Assembly: GCA_937907395.1 (NCBI GenBank)
Contig: CALCII010000013.1
Coordinates: 62,001 to 126,000, forward strand
Direction of reading: 5' to 3'
DNA length: 64,000 bases
DNA from: an uncultured Chitinophagaceae bacterium
Lineage (GTDB): Bacteria; Bacteroidota; Bacteroidia; Chitinophagales; Chitinophagaceae
Shown here: piece after piece, positions 17,269-24,953 of the stretch
How the letters are laid out: the number at the start of each line of letters is the position of its first letter
How positions within the stretch are numbered: position 1 is the stretch's first letter
Translations under genes and position numbers: made by a program
The notes under the pieces: model-generated
Database searches by the model: none
Told to the model about the DNA's origin: nothing
Seen by the model: only the letters and a program-made list of their open reading frames with translations

Positions 17269-18231
17269 TTATCTGCGTAGAGAGCCTGGAGTCATTCCAA
17301 ATCGCCTGCGAAAGGCAGTAATGAAGTTTGTTGTGCGTGGGTAACCTACCATAGCACAGATATCTTTTATGGGTCGGTTTGTTGTTAAGATAAGATACCT
17401 GGCATGTTGCATTTTCCGATCAATTAACCAGTCAAAAATGCTTGTATTAAAGTATTGCTTAAAGCCGGTCTTTAATTTGTATTCATTCAAAGCCACTTTT
17501 CTTGATAAAAAGCGGATAGAAGGTGGTTTCTTAGATATGTATGATTCAAGAATATCTCTTACTTCGTGAATACGGGCTATTTCAAATGGCGTAAAGTATT
17601 GCTGTGAGGGATTTTTTTTAAATGTTGTTTCGAGTAATTGATACAAAAGTTCCCTCACTTTCAAATCAAAATAAAATTGCCTGGTAGCTTTATCATAAGG
17701 GCAATTAAGAACTTGGTTGATAATTTCTTTCATACATGGCAGGCTCCAGCACGGTTTCCCAGGTAATATTATTCCCGATGATGAAAGCAACACATTCTTC
17801 AGTTCAGGAAAGAAAGGCAGCAGTTCTTCTAACAATTTTGGCGAATAAAAAACATCGAGTGCCCTGAATTCATTAGTCTTTTCAAATACTGCACTGCAGT
17901 CTGAAGATTCTGTATAGAAACAGGCATATTGATCTTGCCTTATGTGCAGGTTCCCCATAGTATTGATCCGTTTGCGGGTTCCATTCTTAAGCATAAAGTA
18001 ACTGTACAGCCCGTTGGAATGTATCCAACCTTTTGCATTAACTTTTTTCAAAAACTTTCCAATAAGAAAACGAATCGTATAATACTCCCCGTGCAATTCC
18101 TGGATAACCAGCTCCGCAAGATTTGATTTGGCTTGAAATGAAGTAGCTCCACGAAGAATTGGTCCGGAGTAATCAGAAGGTAATCCAGATTCAAATTTCA
18201 GGGGATTCCCATTGGATAAAGTTAATTCCAT
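17269..18231 (-). CDS. AraC-family transcriptional regulator
   Basis: 320 residues from the ATG at 18231. The C-terminal 100 residues hold the two-helix-turn-helix AraC domain: FLSRKVALNEYKLKTGFKQY (first HTH), NTSIFDWLIDRKMQHARYLI, and IKDICAMVGYPRTTNFITAF with the ending RRFGMTPGSLRR. The first 215 residues are an unassigned sensing domain with several aromatic residues. It is divergent from the HMA-AraC gene and upstream of the MauE and DUF6520 genes, so it most likely controls those. The effector is unknown; the N-terminal domain has no clustered Cys or His that would suggest metal. Confidence 0.88.
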   Translation of the reverse strand: MELTLSNGNPLKFESGLPSDYSGPILRGATSFQAKSNLAELVIQELHGEYYTIRFLIGKFLKKVNAKGWIHSNGLYSYFMLKNGTRKRINTMGNLHIRQDQYACFYTESSDCSAVFEKTNEFRALDVFYSPKLLEELLPFFPELKNVLLSSSGIILPGKPCWSLPCMKEIINQVLNCPYDKATRQFYFDLKVRELLYQLLETTFKKNPSQQYFTPFEIARIHEVRDILESYISKKPPSIRFLSRKVALNEYKLKTGFKQYFNTSIFDWLIDRKMQHARYLILTTNRPIKDICAMVGYPRTTNFITAFRRRFGMTPGSLRR

Positions 18232-18512
18232 ACTCAAGTATTTTCATTTAGCAACAAACAACTAATCAAAACCCTATAACAGTCAGGTGTGTTATGTTCA
18301 CGGATTTACAATATGGAACAACCGATTCAAAATTAATATTTCTGATTGAAAGCTTATAGGGTAATGGAAATTGTTTATTTATTTTAATAGCTCTGCCTAA
18401 GAAGACTGCGCTTTGGATTTCTTTAGTTTTTTGCTGTTTAAAGGGGTTGAAATTCAACTAATTAACGGGAGCCATAGACTTAGTATCTTCGCCTCCTTAA
18501 TAAATAGTATCA

Positions 18513-19082
18513 ATGATCCTGTATATCAAAAACATGGTCTGCAATCGTTGTATCCTGGTTGTAAGACAAGAACTGGAAAAACTACATCTTCAAATCAATA
18601 ATATCAGTTTGGGAGAAGCAGAACTTGCAAAAGTTCCAACGAAAAAACAAATCGAACAGCTTAACGAAGCCTTGGAAAAGTTGGGTTTCGAATTATTAGA
18701 TAACCAGAAACAGAAACAAATTGAACAAATAAAAAACCTGCTGATCAAGAAAGTGCAGTCTGGTGAGGTAGAAGAACATTTTAGCATTAGCGGTTTTCTA
18801 AGCAAATCACTGAATAAAGATTATAGTTATATCTCCCGTTTGTTTTCTGAAGTTGAAGGCATTACGATTGAACAGTTTTTTATTTTGCAAAAGATAGAAA
18901 AGGTAAAAGAATGGATTGTATATGGAGAATTAAACCTTAGTGAAATTTCTTACAGGTTAGGTTATAGCAGCGTTTCTCATTTATCTGCACAGTTTAAGAA
19001 AGTGACCGGCCTTACGCCACGTCATTTTAAAAAAATTGGTAGTACCCATCGCCAATCATTGGATAAGGTTCATTACAAATAG
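18513..19082 (+). CDS. AraC-type regulator with HMA-like N-terminal domain
   Basis: 189 residues. The N-terminal 65 residues follow an HMA (heavy-metal-associated) ferredoxin-like fold, with the metal-site-like motif KNMVCNRCILVVRQEL (Cys 9 and 12) in the expected loop and an LEKLGFELL end. Residues about 90-180 are an AraC-type DNA-binding domain (FLSKSLNKDYSYISRLFSEV, then LSEISYRLGYSSVSHLSAQF, with LTPRHFKK). The fusion suggests a cytoplasmic metal sensor in which Cu(I) or another soft ion binds directly to the regulator. It heads a run of copper-type genes in the same direction, so it is the likely activator of that operon. Confidence 0.87.
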   Translation: MILYIKNMVCNRCILVVRQELEKLHLQINNISLGEAELAKVPTKKQIEQLNEALEKLGFELLDNQKQKQIEQIKNLLIKKVQSGEVEEHFSISGFLSKSLNKDYSYISRLFSEVEGITIEQFFILQKIEKVKEWIVYGELNLSEISYRLGYSSVSHLSAQFKKVTGLTPRHFKKIGSTHRQSLDKVHYK

Positions 19083-19111
19083 GTATAACTCTTTCCCATA
19101 ATTCTATAACA

Positions 19112-19139
19112 TTGTTACGGCCCTGCTGCGGGAACTTTG
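19112..19139 (+). promoter_or_regulatory. putative promoter of the HMA-MauE gene
   Basis: TTG at 19112-19114 and GAACTTTG at 19132-19139 are separated by 17 bases, close to the Bacteroidetes TTTG / TAnnTTTG layout. The start codon lies 19 bases downstream. Confidence 0.4.
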
Positions 19140-19158
19140 TGTCATTAATATTATTACT

Positions 19159-19899
19159 ATGACACATACTTATAACGTTAGCGGAATGACCTGCGGTGGT
19201 TGCCAGGCTAAAGTGCAGGGACTTTTATCAAAAGTCTCAGGAGTTAAAAATGTTAGTATTGATTTATCAAAAGGAGAAGCGGTTATTGATATGGATAAGC
19301 ATATAGCAACTGAGGATTTGAAAGCTGCCCTAAATGATTATCCTAAATACCAATTATCAGAAACGCATCCTCAAATTCATACTGTTGTTTCGGCGATAGA
19401 AAAAGAAGAGGGAAAGTCATGGATAGCGACTTATAAACCAATCTTGTTGATATTCGGTTATATTACGGGTGTTACTTTTCTTACAGAGTATATAAATGGA
19501 AATTTTATCTGGATGCGTTGGATGAATCATTTTATGGCCGGGTTTTTCTTGGTGTTTTCATTTTTTAAGCTGCTTAACCTGAAAGGTTTTGCTGAGAGCT
19601 ACAGCATGTATGATATTGTTGCAAAAAAATGGAATGGCTGGGGTTACGTGTATGCTTTCACTGAACTGGCTTTGGGTATAGCCTTTCTTGTCGGCTTCAA
19701 TCCCATCCTCACCAATTCTGTTACCTTTGTGGTGATGACGGTAAGCATTATTGGAGTTTTACAAAGTGTTTCAAATAAACGTAAAATAAAATGTGCCTGC
19801 CTTGGTGATGTATTTAATTTGCCTATGAGCACCGTCACTATTATTGAAGATGCACTTATGATTGGTATGAGTGCAATTATGTTAACAACAATGCTGTAA
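19159..19899 (+). CDS. HMA domain fused to a MauE/DoxX-type membrane domain
   Basis: 246 residues. Residues 1-70 are an HMA metal-binding domain with the canonical motif SGMTCGGCQAKVQGLLSKV (Cys 12 and 15). After a linker come about four membrane segments of MauE type, with the conserved loop RKIKCACLGDVFNLPMSTVT (about 210-229). The HMA part should be cytoplasmic and could hand Cu(I) to or from the membrane domain, whose Cys pair may do redox chemistry or bind metal. It follows the HMA-AraC regulator by 76 bases and shares one base with the next tiny gene. The fusion is seen in Bacteroidota metal clusters; its transport or redox role has not been settled as far as I know. Confidence 0.85.
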   Translation: MTHTYNVSGMTCGGCQAKVQGLLSKVSGVKNVSIDLSKGEAVIDMDKHIATEDLKAALNDYPKYQLSETHPQIHTVVSAIEKEEGKSWIATYKPILLIFGYITGVTFLTEYINGNFIWMRWMNHFMAGFFLVFSFFKLLNLKGFAESYSMYDIVAKKWNGWGYVYAFTELALGIAFLVGFNPILTNSVTFVVMTVSIIGVLQSVSNKRKIKCACLGDVFNLPMSTVTIIEDALMIGMSAIMLTTML

Positions 19900-19982
19900 T
19901 GACCATAGCAAAATCAATAGGACAATTTTTCTGGAAAGTATTCAAAGCGATCTTTGTAAGAAAGAAGGATTGCTGTAAATAA
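19899..19982 (+). CDS. 27-residue peptide with C-terminal CysCys, coupled to the HMA-MauE gene
   Basis: The ATG overlaps the stop codon of the HMA-MauE gene by one base (TAATG), which favours coupled translation. The peptide is amphipathic and basic, with a hydrophobic middle (IGQFFWKVFKAIF) and the end VRKKDCCK. The CC end recalls other small proteins in this island (the GDCCVxC protein ends in KDCCS). It may be a small metal ligand or a subunit of the membrane protein. Too short for a secure call; supported by coupling and composition only. Confidence 0.5.
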   Translation: MTIAKSIGQFFWKVFKAIFVRKKDCCK

Positions 19983-20111
19983 TTGTCTTATAGTCGATAT
20001 ACTTACAAAACTCATGTGCCGGGCTGATATTTGTCATATACTTAATAGAGTTAAATTTATCCCTTTGTATCGGGGTAATAGAAATGGGGGAAAAATCTAA
20101 ATAGATTATTA

Positions 20112-20119
20112 TAACTTTG
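20112..20119 (+). promoter_or_regulatory. TAACTTTG -7 box just before the HYC_CC_PP gene
   Basis: Exact match to TAnnTTTG, ending only 6 bases before the ATG at 20126, so transcription would start at or near the start codon. No -33 box is evident. Confidence 0.4.
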
Positions 20120-20125
20120 ATATAG

Positions 20126-20524
20126 ATGAAAAAGTTCGCAGCAGTCATATTAGCAGTCTTGTACATCAGTACTTCCGCTGGTGCTACTGTGCATATGCAC
20201 TACTGTATGGGCAAGCTTTCTGAATGGGGTTTGGGGCATAAAGAATCCAAAACCTGTGGCAGCTGCGGAATGAAAACCAGTGAGGCCAAAGAAAAGGGGT
20301 GCTGCAAGGATGAACTTAAATTTGTAAAGAATAGCAGCGATCAGAAAATTGTCGAATCTTCATTTCAGTTGATGGGAATAATGGGAACAGCCTTTATTCC
20401 TGAATATGTTGAATTACCTTCTATAAAAATTTCTTCTGTAACTGAAGAAAACCCCGTCAGCAATGCACCTCCCCGAAGTAATGCTGTTGCTGTTTATATT
20501 CTCCACAGAACTTTCCTGATTTAA
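20126..20524 (+). CDS. HYC_CC_PP family periplasmic protein
   Basis: 132 residues. A signal peptide (about 1-19) leads to the motifs that name the family in order: VHMHYCMGKL (about 22-31), a Cys-rich stretch CGSCGMK ... KGCCKDE (about 44-63) and a late APPRS (about 113-117). His and Cys residues could bind copper at the periplasmic face. The family is small, restricted to Bacteroidota and usually found beside efflux and HMA genes, as here. No enzymatic function is known. A -7 box overlaps the region immediately before the start codon. Confidence 0.85.
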   Translation: MKKFAAVILAVLYISTSAGATVHMHYCMGKLSEWGLGHKESKTCGSCGMKTSEAKEKGCCKDELKFVKNSSDQKIVESSFQLMGIMGTAFIPEYVELPSIKISSVTEENPVSNAPPRSNAVAVYILHRTFLI

Positions 20525-20542
20525 AGATTATATTTTTTTAGA

Positions 20543-20567
20543 AGCCGGACAATCCCTTTGTCGGGCT
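20543..20567. terminator. weak hairpin after the HYC_CC_PP gene
   Basis: AGCCGGACAA and TTGTCGGGCT pair except for one mismatch, with a 5-base loop. No T-run follows on the plus strand. Possible attenuator before the HMA-like gene at 20620. Confidence 0.35.
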
Positions 20568-20619
20568 ATTGGCATTTCCATGTGTCAAAAAAAATTTCCT
20601 AACATTTAAAATTTAAAAA

Positions 20620-20991
20620 ATGAAAACGCTAAAAACGCTTTTTACTGTAGCCGTTTTAGTAGTTACAGTGTCATTTGCCAATGCACAAAGCGACAAAACA
20701 GAAAGAACCATTGGCATCAAAACAGAAAAAATAAAAGTCTCTGGTACATGCGGTATGGATAAAAGACGAATTGAAACTGCGGCATATTCTGTAGATGGAG
20801 TGAAGTCGGCTGTATGGAATGAGTACACACAAATACTTGTTTTGAAGTACAGCGTATTCAAAAAAGATGCTGGAGATAAAGCCCAAAGAAGCATAGCATC
20901 TGCGGGTAATGATACCGAAAAGTACAAAGCTGAAGATGCAGTTTACAACAAGCTGCCAGATTGTTGCCATTACAGAACTATGAAAATGTAA
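20620..20991 (+). CDS. periplasmic HMA-like protein with a degenerate metal motif
   Basis: 123 residues: signal peptide (about 1-23), then an HMA-like domain. Its close relative at 39072 carries the full motif WGNCGMCKKTIEKAA, whereas here the loop reads GTCGMDKRRIETAA, so the second Cys is replaced by Asp. The C-terminal LPDCCHYRTMKM keeps the paired Cys and His of the family. A canonical two-Cys site is therefore lost, and binding, if any, would use Cys plus the terminal CCH. It lies between the HYC_CC_PP gene and the HMBD-repeat gene in the same operon. Confidence 0.82.
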   Translation: MKTLKTLFTVAVLVVTVSFANAQSDKTERTIGIKTEKIKVSGTCGMDKRRIETAAYSVDGVKSAVWNEYTQILVLKYSVFKKDAGDKAQRSIASAGNDTEKYKAEDAVYNKLPDCCHYRTMKM

Positions 20992-21006
20992 CAATTCAAG
21001 ATTGAG

Positions 21007-21471
21007 ATGAATAACTTAAAAAATAAATTATCAAACAACATGAAAGCTTTCAAAATGCTGGTGATGGCAGCGTTAACCATCATGACCGTTTCTGCCCATG
21101 CCCAAGAAAAAGCAGGCAAAAAAGACACACTAAAACATGTTACACTTTATAGTTGCCCAATGCATGATACAGTCGCTATGAAGAAACCAGGCAATTGTCC
21201 TGTTTGCGGCATGAAGCTGGAACGTTCGAAAAAAGAACAAATGAAGGCAGCGGTAACAAAGAATTACTCATGCCCTATGCATGCTGAAGTTACCAGTAAT
21301 AAACCCGGAAAGTGTTCTAAATGCGGCATGGATCTTAACTTATCACCGAAAGAAAAAATGAAAAGGGAGGTAATGAAAACGTACTCATGCCCCATGCATT
21401 CAGATATTACAAGTGATAAACCAGGCAAGTGTTCCAAATGCGGCATGGACTTAAAAAAGAAAACTAACTAA
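21007..21471 (+). CDS. secreted protein with three heavy-metal-binding (HMBD) repeats
   Basis: 154 residues; an internal ATG at 21040 starts directly on the signal peptide and is an alternative start. After the signal (VMAALTIMTVSAHAQ) come three copies of the HMBD zinc-ribbon-like unit: YSCPMHDTVAMKKPGNCPVC, then YSCPMHAEVTSNKPGKCSKC, then YSCPMHSDITSDKPGKCSKC, each followed by GM. Each copy offers three Cys, one His and Met ligands. HMBD units normally sit at the front of CusB adaptors and Cu ATPases; here three stand alone in a periplasmic carrier, ready to pass metal to the pump encoded next. The last two copies are nearly identical and probably arose by tandem duplication. Confidence 0.85.
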   Translation: MNNLKNKLSNNMKAFKMLVMAALTIMTVSAHAQEKAGKKDTLKHVTLYSCPMHDTVAMKKPGNCPVCGMKLERSKKEQMKAAVTKNYSCPMHAEVTSNKPGKCSKCGMDLNLSPKEKMKREVMKTYSCPMHSDITSDKPGKCSKCGMDLKKKTN

Positions 21472-21508
21472 GTACGGTTGTACTGCTTTGAATACCTAAA
21501 ATCAAGTT

Positions 21509-22798
21509 ATGGTTCAAAAATTTATTGAGCTGGCTTTACGCAACAGGCTTATAGTTCTGCTCCTGGCAGGCGGCCTGTTTGCGTATGGCATTTACTCGGT
21601 CAGGCAAAACCCCATTGATGCCATTCCTGATTTGAGTGAGAACCAGGTAATCGTTTTTACAGAGTGGATGGGTCGCAGTCCGCAGGTGATGGAAGACCAG
21701 GTAACATATCCGTTGGTGAGCAATTTGCAGGGCATTCCGAAAATCAAAAACATCCGGGGCTCTTCCATGTTCGGGATGAGTTTCGTGTATGTGATTTTTG
21801 AAGACAATGTTGATATCTATTGGGCGAGAACAAGAGTATTGGAACGTTTAAATTTTGCACAACGTCTATTGCCGCAAGGAGTAACACCATCACTTGGACC
21901 TGATGGAACAGGGGTTGGTCATATCTATTGGTATCATCTTGATGCACCGAAAATGGATTTGGGCGAACAACGTGCATTGCAGGATTGGTACATCAAGTTT
22001 GCATTACAAACAGTGCCGGGTGTTGCTGAAGTTGCATCATTCGGTGGTTTTGAAAAACAATACCAGTTAATCGTTGACCCGGTGAAGTTGCAGTATTATA
22101 ATATTTCGCTGATGGATGTAATGAACAAAGTAAAAGCAAATAACAATGACGTTGGCGGCAGGAAATTTGAAATGGCTGATATGGCTTATATCATCCGGGG
22201 GTTGGGCTATATCAAAAACAAAGAGGATGTAGAGAATATTGCATTGAGCAACTACAATGGCATTCCTGTTCGTGTAAAAGATATTGGTTCTGTACAAATG
22301 GGTGGTGATTTACGTCTTGGCATTTTTGACATGGACGGCAAGGGCGAAGTGGTAGGTGGTATTGTAGTTATGCGTTATAATGAAAATGCCAATAAAGTAA
22401 TTGAAACAGTAAAAGCAAAAATGAAAGAAGTTGAGAAAGGACTACCTGACGGCGTAACCTTTAAAACTTCCTATGATCGCAGCACCTTAATTCAGGAAGC
22501 CATTGATTCTGTAAAAGGGACGTTGATTGAGGAGATGATTGCAGTTTCCTTAATAGTGCTCATCTTTCTTTTCCATTGGCGCAGTGCAGTTATCATTCTT
22601 ATCCAATTGCCCATTTCAGTTGCCGCCGGTTTCATTTTTCTTGAACTATTTGGTATCTCTTCCAACATCATGTCATTAACTGGTATTGCACTCGCAATTG
22701 GTGTTGTGGTAGATGATGGCATTGTGATGGTAGAAAATGCGTACAGGCATATCAGCGAGTCACAAACAGCTAAAATTAATTCATCAGATAAAGCATAA
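21509..22798 (+). CDS. cusA: CusA/CzcA-type RND metal efflux pump, N-terminal half
   Basis: 429 residues covering the first membrane segment (LIVLLLAGGLFAYGIYSV), the porter domain with FIVF-like repeats, and membrane segments 2 to 4, ending after GIALAIGVVVDDGIVMVENA with the cytoplasmic loop. The acidic residues of segment 4 used for proton relay (VDD) are present. The frame stops at 22796; the rest of the pump starts three bases later in another frame. Adding one base in the short A-run at 22790-22792 would join the halves into one normal-length RND protein. Either the pump is made in two pieces that assemble, or one base was lost by mutation or sequencing error. Confidence 0.88.
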   Translation: MVQKFIELALRNRLIVLLLAGGLFAYGIYSVRQNPIDAIPDLSENQVIVFTEWMGRSPQVMEDQVTYPLVSNLQGIPKIKNIRGSSMFGMSFVYVIFEDNVDIYWARTRVLERLNFAQRLLPQGVTPSLGPDGTGVGHIYWYHLDAPKMDLGEQRALQDWYIKFALQTVPGVAEVASFGGFEKQYQLIVDPVKLQYYNISLMDVMNKVKANNNDVGGRKFEMADMAYIIRGLGYIKNKEDVENIALSNYNGIPVRVKDIGSVQMGGDLRLGIFDMDGKGEVVGGIVVMRYNENANKVIETVKAKMKEVEKGLPDGVTFKTSYDRSTLIQEAIDSVKGTLIEEMIAVSLIVLIFLFHWRSAVIILIQLPISVAAGFIFLELFGISSNIMSLTGIALAIGVVVDDGIVMVENAYRHISESQTAKINSSDKA

Positions 22799-22800
22799 AC

Positions 22801-24726
22801 ATGGCAAAGTGGTTCAAACGAAATAAAGACCCGCTGACATCAGAAGAAAGAAATGACATTATTGAAAAGTCATCTAAACAAGTAGGCCCTGGTGTTTTCT
22901 ATTCTACCATTATTGTGGTTACTTCTTTCCTTCCTGTTTTCCTGCTTACAGGCATGGAGGGCAAACTATTCCATCCGCTGGCCTGGACTAAAACTTTCAT
23001 CCTTTTAATAGATGCCTTTTTAGCAATTACATTGACACCGGTATTGATTTCCTTTTTTTTGAAGGGTCGATTAAAACCAGAAAGCGCCAATCCAATTACA
23101 AGAACATTGGAAAGAATTTATACACCGATATTGAAATGGTGTTTGAAATGGCGTAAAACAACCATTGGTATCAATATAGTCGCACTCACTGTGGGCATTG
23201 TTATGATGACCCGCCTGGGTTCAGAATTTATGCCACCATTAGATGAAGGTTCTTTGTTGTTCATGCCGGTTACCTTGCCGGATGTTTCTAACTCAGAAGC
23301 AAAACGATTGTTGCAGGTACAGGATAAACTCATTCGCACAATTCCTGAAGTAGTACATGTGTTGGGTAAAGCTGGGCGTGCTAATACTGCAACCGATAAT
23401 TCTCCCATCAGCATGATTGAAACCATCATTCTCTTAAAACCAAAAAGTGAATGGCGGAATGGCATGACCAAAGATGGCATCATCAATGAGCTGAATGCAA
23501 AAATGCAGATACCCGGTGTTACCAACGGATGGACACAGCCCATCATCAACCGTATCAATATGCTTTCCACAGGTATCCGTACCGATGTAGGATTGAAAGT
23601 ATACGGACAAAACCTCGACAGTATTTATGTATTTGCGCAAACCATCAAAAAACAACTGGAAGGAATTGATGGTGTGAAAGATCTGTATGTTGAACCGATC
23701 ACCGGCGGTAAATACATCGATATTGAAGTGAAGCGTGAAGAGATCGGACGTTATGGCTTGAGTGTTGATGATGTAAATCTTGTCATTGAAAGTGCATTGG
23801 GTGGTATGAAACTCACAACAACGATTGAAGGCCGCCAACGCTTCTCTGTAAATGCTCGCTATGGACAGGATTTCCGTAATAATCTCTCAGCATTAAAACG
23901 TTTACAGGTACAAACAATGGACTTCGGCCCCATTCCATTAGAAGCAGTGGCAGATATTAAATTGAGTGATGGCCCACCGATGATCAACTCAGAAAACGCA
24001 ATGTTAAGAGGAACCGTATTGTTCAATGTTCGTGAAAGAGATTTGGGCAGCACTGTTAAAGAAGCGCAGACAAAGCTGAACCAAATGATCACTAAACTAC
24101 CCAAAGGTTATTTTCTTGAATGGAGCGGTCAATGGGAAAACCAGATTCGGGCCAACCAAACGTTAAAGACGATTCTGCCCATTGTGCTTATCATCATCTT
24201 CATGGTGTTATATTTCACGTATCATTCATTTAAAGAAGCAGCAGTAACCATGCTCACTGTTCCGTTTGCATTAATCGGCGGTGTGTTTATGGTGTACTTC
24301 TATGGTATTAATTTATCAGTGGCTGTTGCTGTTGGCTTCATCGCTTTATTTGGTATGGCCATTGAAACAGCGATGCTGATGACGATCTATCTCAATGAAG
24401 CCATGCAGAACATGGTGGCCAAACATGGTAACAGTAAGGCAACACTTACACCGGCCATCATTCGTGAATTTGTAATTGAAGGTTCTGCAAAAAGATTAAG
24501 GCCCAAACTAATGACGGTATCTGTTGGGCTGTTTGGTTTGATCCCCATTCTTTGGGCTACAGGGGTAGGCAGTGATATTATGCGCCCAATCACCATCCCA
24601 TTAATTGGCGGCACCATTTCATCTACTATTTATGTGCTACTAATTACTCCGGTGATTTTTGAAATGATAAAGGAAAGAGAATTAAAACGTAACGGTAAAA
24701 TTGATTTGATTGATGTTAAAGAATAA
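22801..24726 (+). CDS. cusA: CusA/CzcA-type RND metal efflux pump, C-terminal half
   Basis: 641 residues from an ATG two bases after the stop of the first half. It opens in the cytoplasmic loop (EERNDIIEKSSKQVGPGVFY), then has membrane segments 5 and 6 (IIVVTSFLPVFLLTGMEGKL), the second porter domain with LGSEFMPPLDEGSL, and segments 7 to 12 ending in YVLLITPVIFEMIKE. No stop or other damage is seen in either half. The Met-rich copper relay typical of CusA is suggested by NMLSTGIRTDVGLKVYG. Stop-start spacing would allow re-initiation by the same ribosome if the split is real. Channel and adaptor genes follow at 24954, 26216 and 27598. Confidence 0.88.
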   Translation: MAKWFKRNKDPLTSEERNDIIEKSSKQVGPGVFYSTIIVVTSFLPVFLLTGMEGKLFHPLAWTKTFILLIDAFLAITLTPVLISFFLKGRLKPESANPITRTLERIYTPILKWCLKWRKTTIGINIVALTVGIVMMTRLGSEFMPPLDEGSLLFMPVTLPDVSNSEAKRLLQVQDKLIRTIPEVVHVLGKAGRANTATDNSPISMIETIILLKPKSEWRNGMTKDGIINELNAKMQIPGVTNGWTQPIINRINMLSTGIRTDVGLKVYGQNLDSIYVFAQTIKKQLEGIDGVKDLYVEPITGGKYIDIEVKREEIGRYGLSVDDVNLVIESALGGMKLTTTIEGRQRFSVNARYGQDFRNNLSALKRLQVQTMDFGPIPLEAVADIKLSDGPPMINSENAMLRGTVLFNVRERDLGSTVKEAQTKLNQMITKLPKGYFLEWSGQWENQIRANQTLKTILPIVLIIIFMVLYFTYHSFKEAAVTMLTVPFALIGGVFMVYFYGINLSVAVAVGFIALFGMAIETAMLMTIYLNEAMQNMVAKHGNSKATLTPAIIREFVIEGSAKRLRPKLMTVSVGLFGLIPILWATGVGSDIMRPITIPLIGGTISSTIYVLLITPVIFEMIKERELKRNGKIDLIDVKE

Positions 24727-24732
24727 TAACCA

Positions 24733-24942
24733 ATGAAGATGTTACTTACATCAACCATTACCTGTCCTTATTGCAAACATCAGCAAGAGGAAGAAATGCC
24801 CGTTGGTGCTTGTCAATATTTTTATGAGTGTAAAAATTGCAAAACGATTTTAATGCCAAAGCAGGGTGATTGTTGTGTGTTTTGTTCTTTTGGTTCCGCC
24901 GCATGTCCGCCTGTTCAAAAAGATAAAGATTGTTGTTCTTAA
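24733..24942 (+). CDS. GDCCVxC-domain small zinc-ribbon-like protein
   Basis: 69 residues, no signal peptide. Paired C-x-x-C motifs (TCPYCKHQ and ECKNCKTI) lead into KQGDCCVFCSFGSAACPP, the core that names the GDCCVxC family, and a KDCCS end. Some family members have selenocysteine in the core; here both positions are ordinary Cys codons (TGT). With about eleven Cys in 69 residues it is a likely cytoplasmic metal binder or redox protein. It sits between the pump and the TolC-type channel, six bases after the pump, so it is expressed with them. The biochemical role is unknown. Confidence 0.82.
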   Translation: MKMLLTSTITCPYCKHQQEEEMPVGACQYFYECKNCKTILMPKQGDCCVFCSFGSAACPPVQKDKDCCS

Positions 24943-24953
24943 ATTAGTTACTA

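Noticed and set aside
18413..18601. 62-residue plus-strand frame overlapping the start of the HMA-AraC gene
   Set aside because: It has no recognisable motif and is out of frame with the well-supported regulator.
24733..24942. Selenoprotein reading of the GDCCVxC gene
   Set aside because: The core Cys codons are ordinary Cys codons and no in-frame TGA is present.
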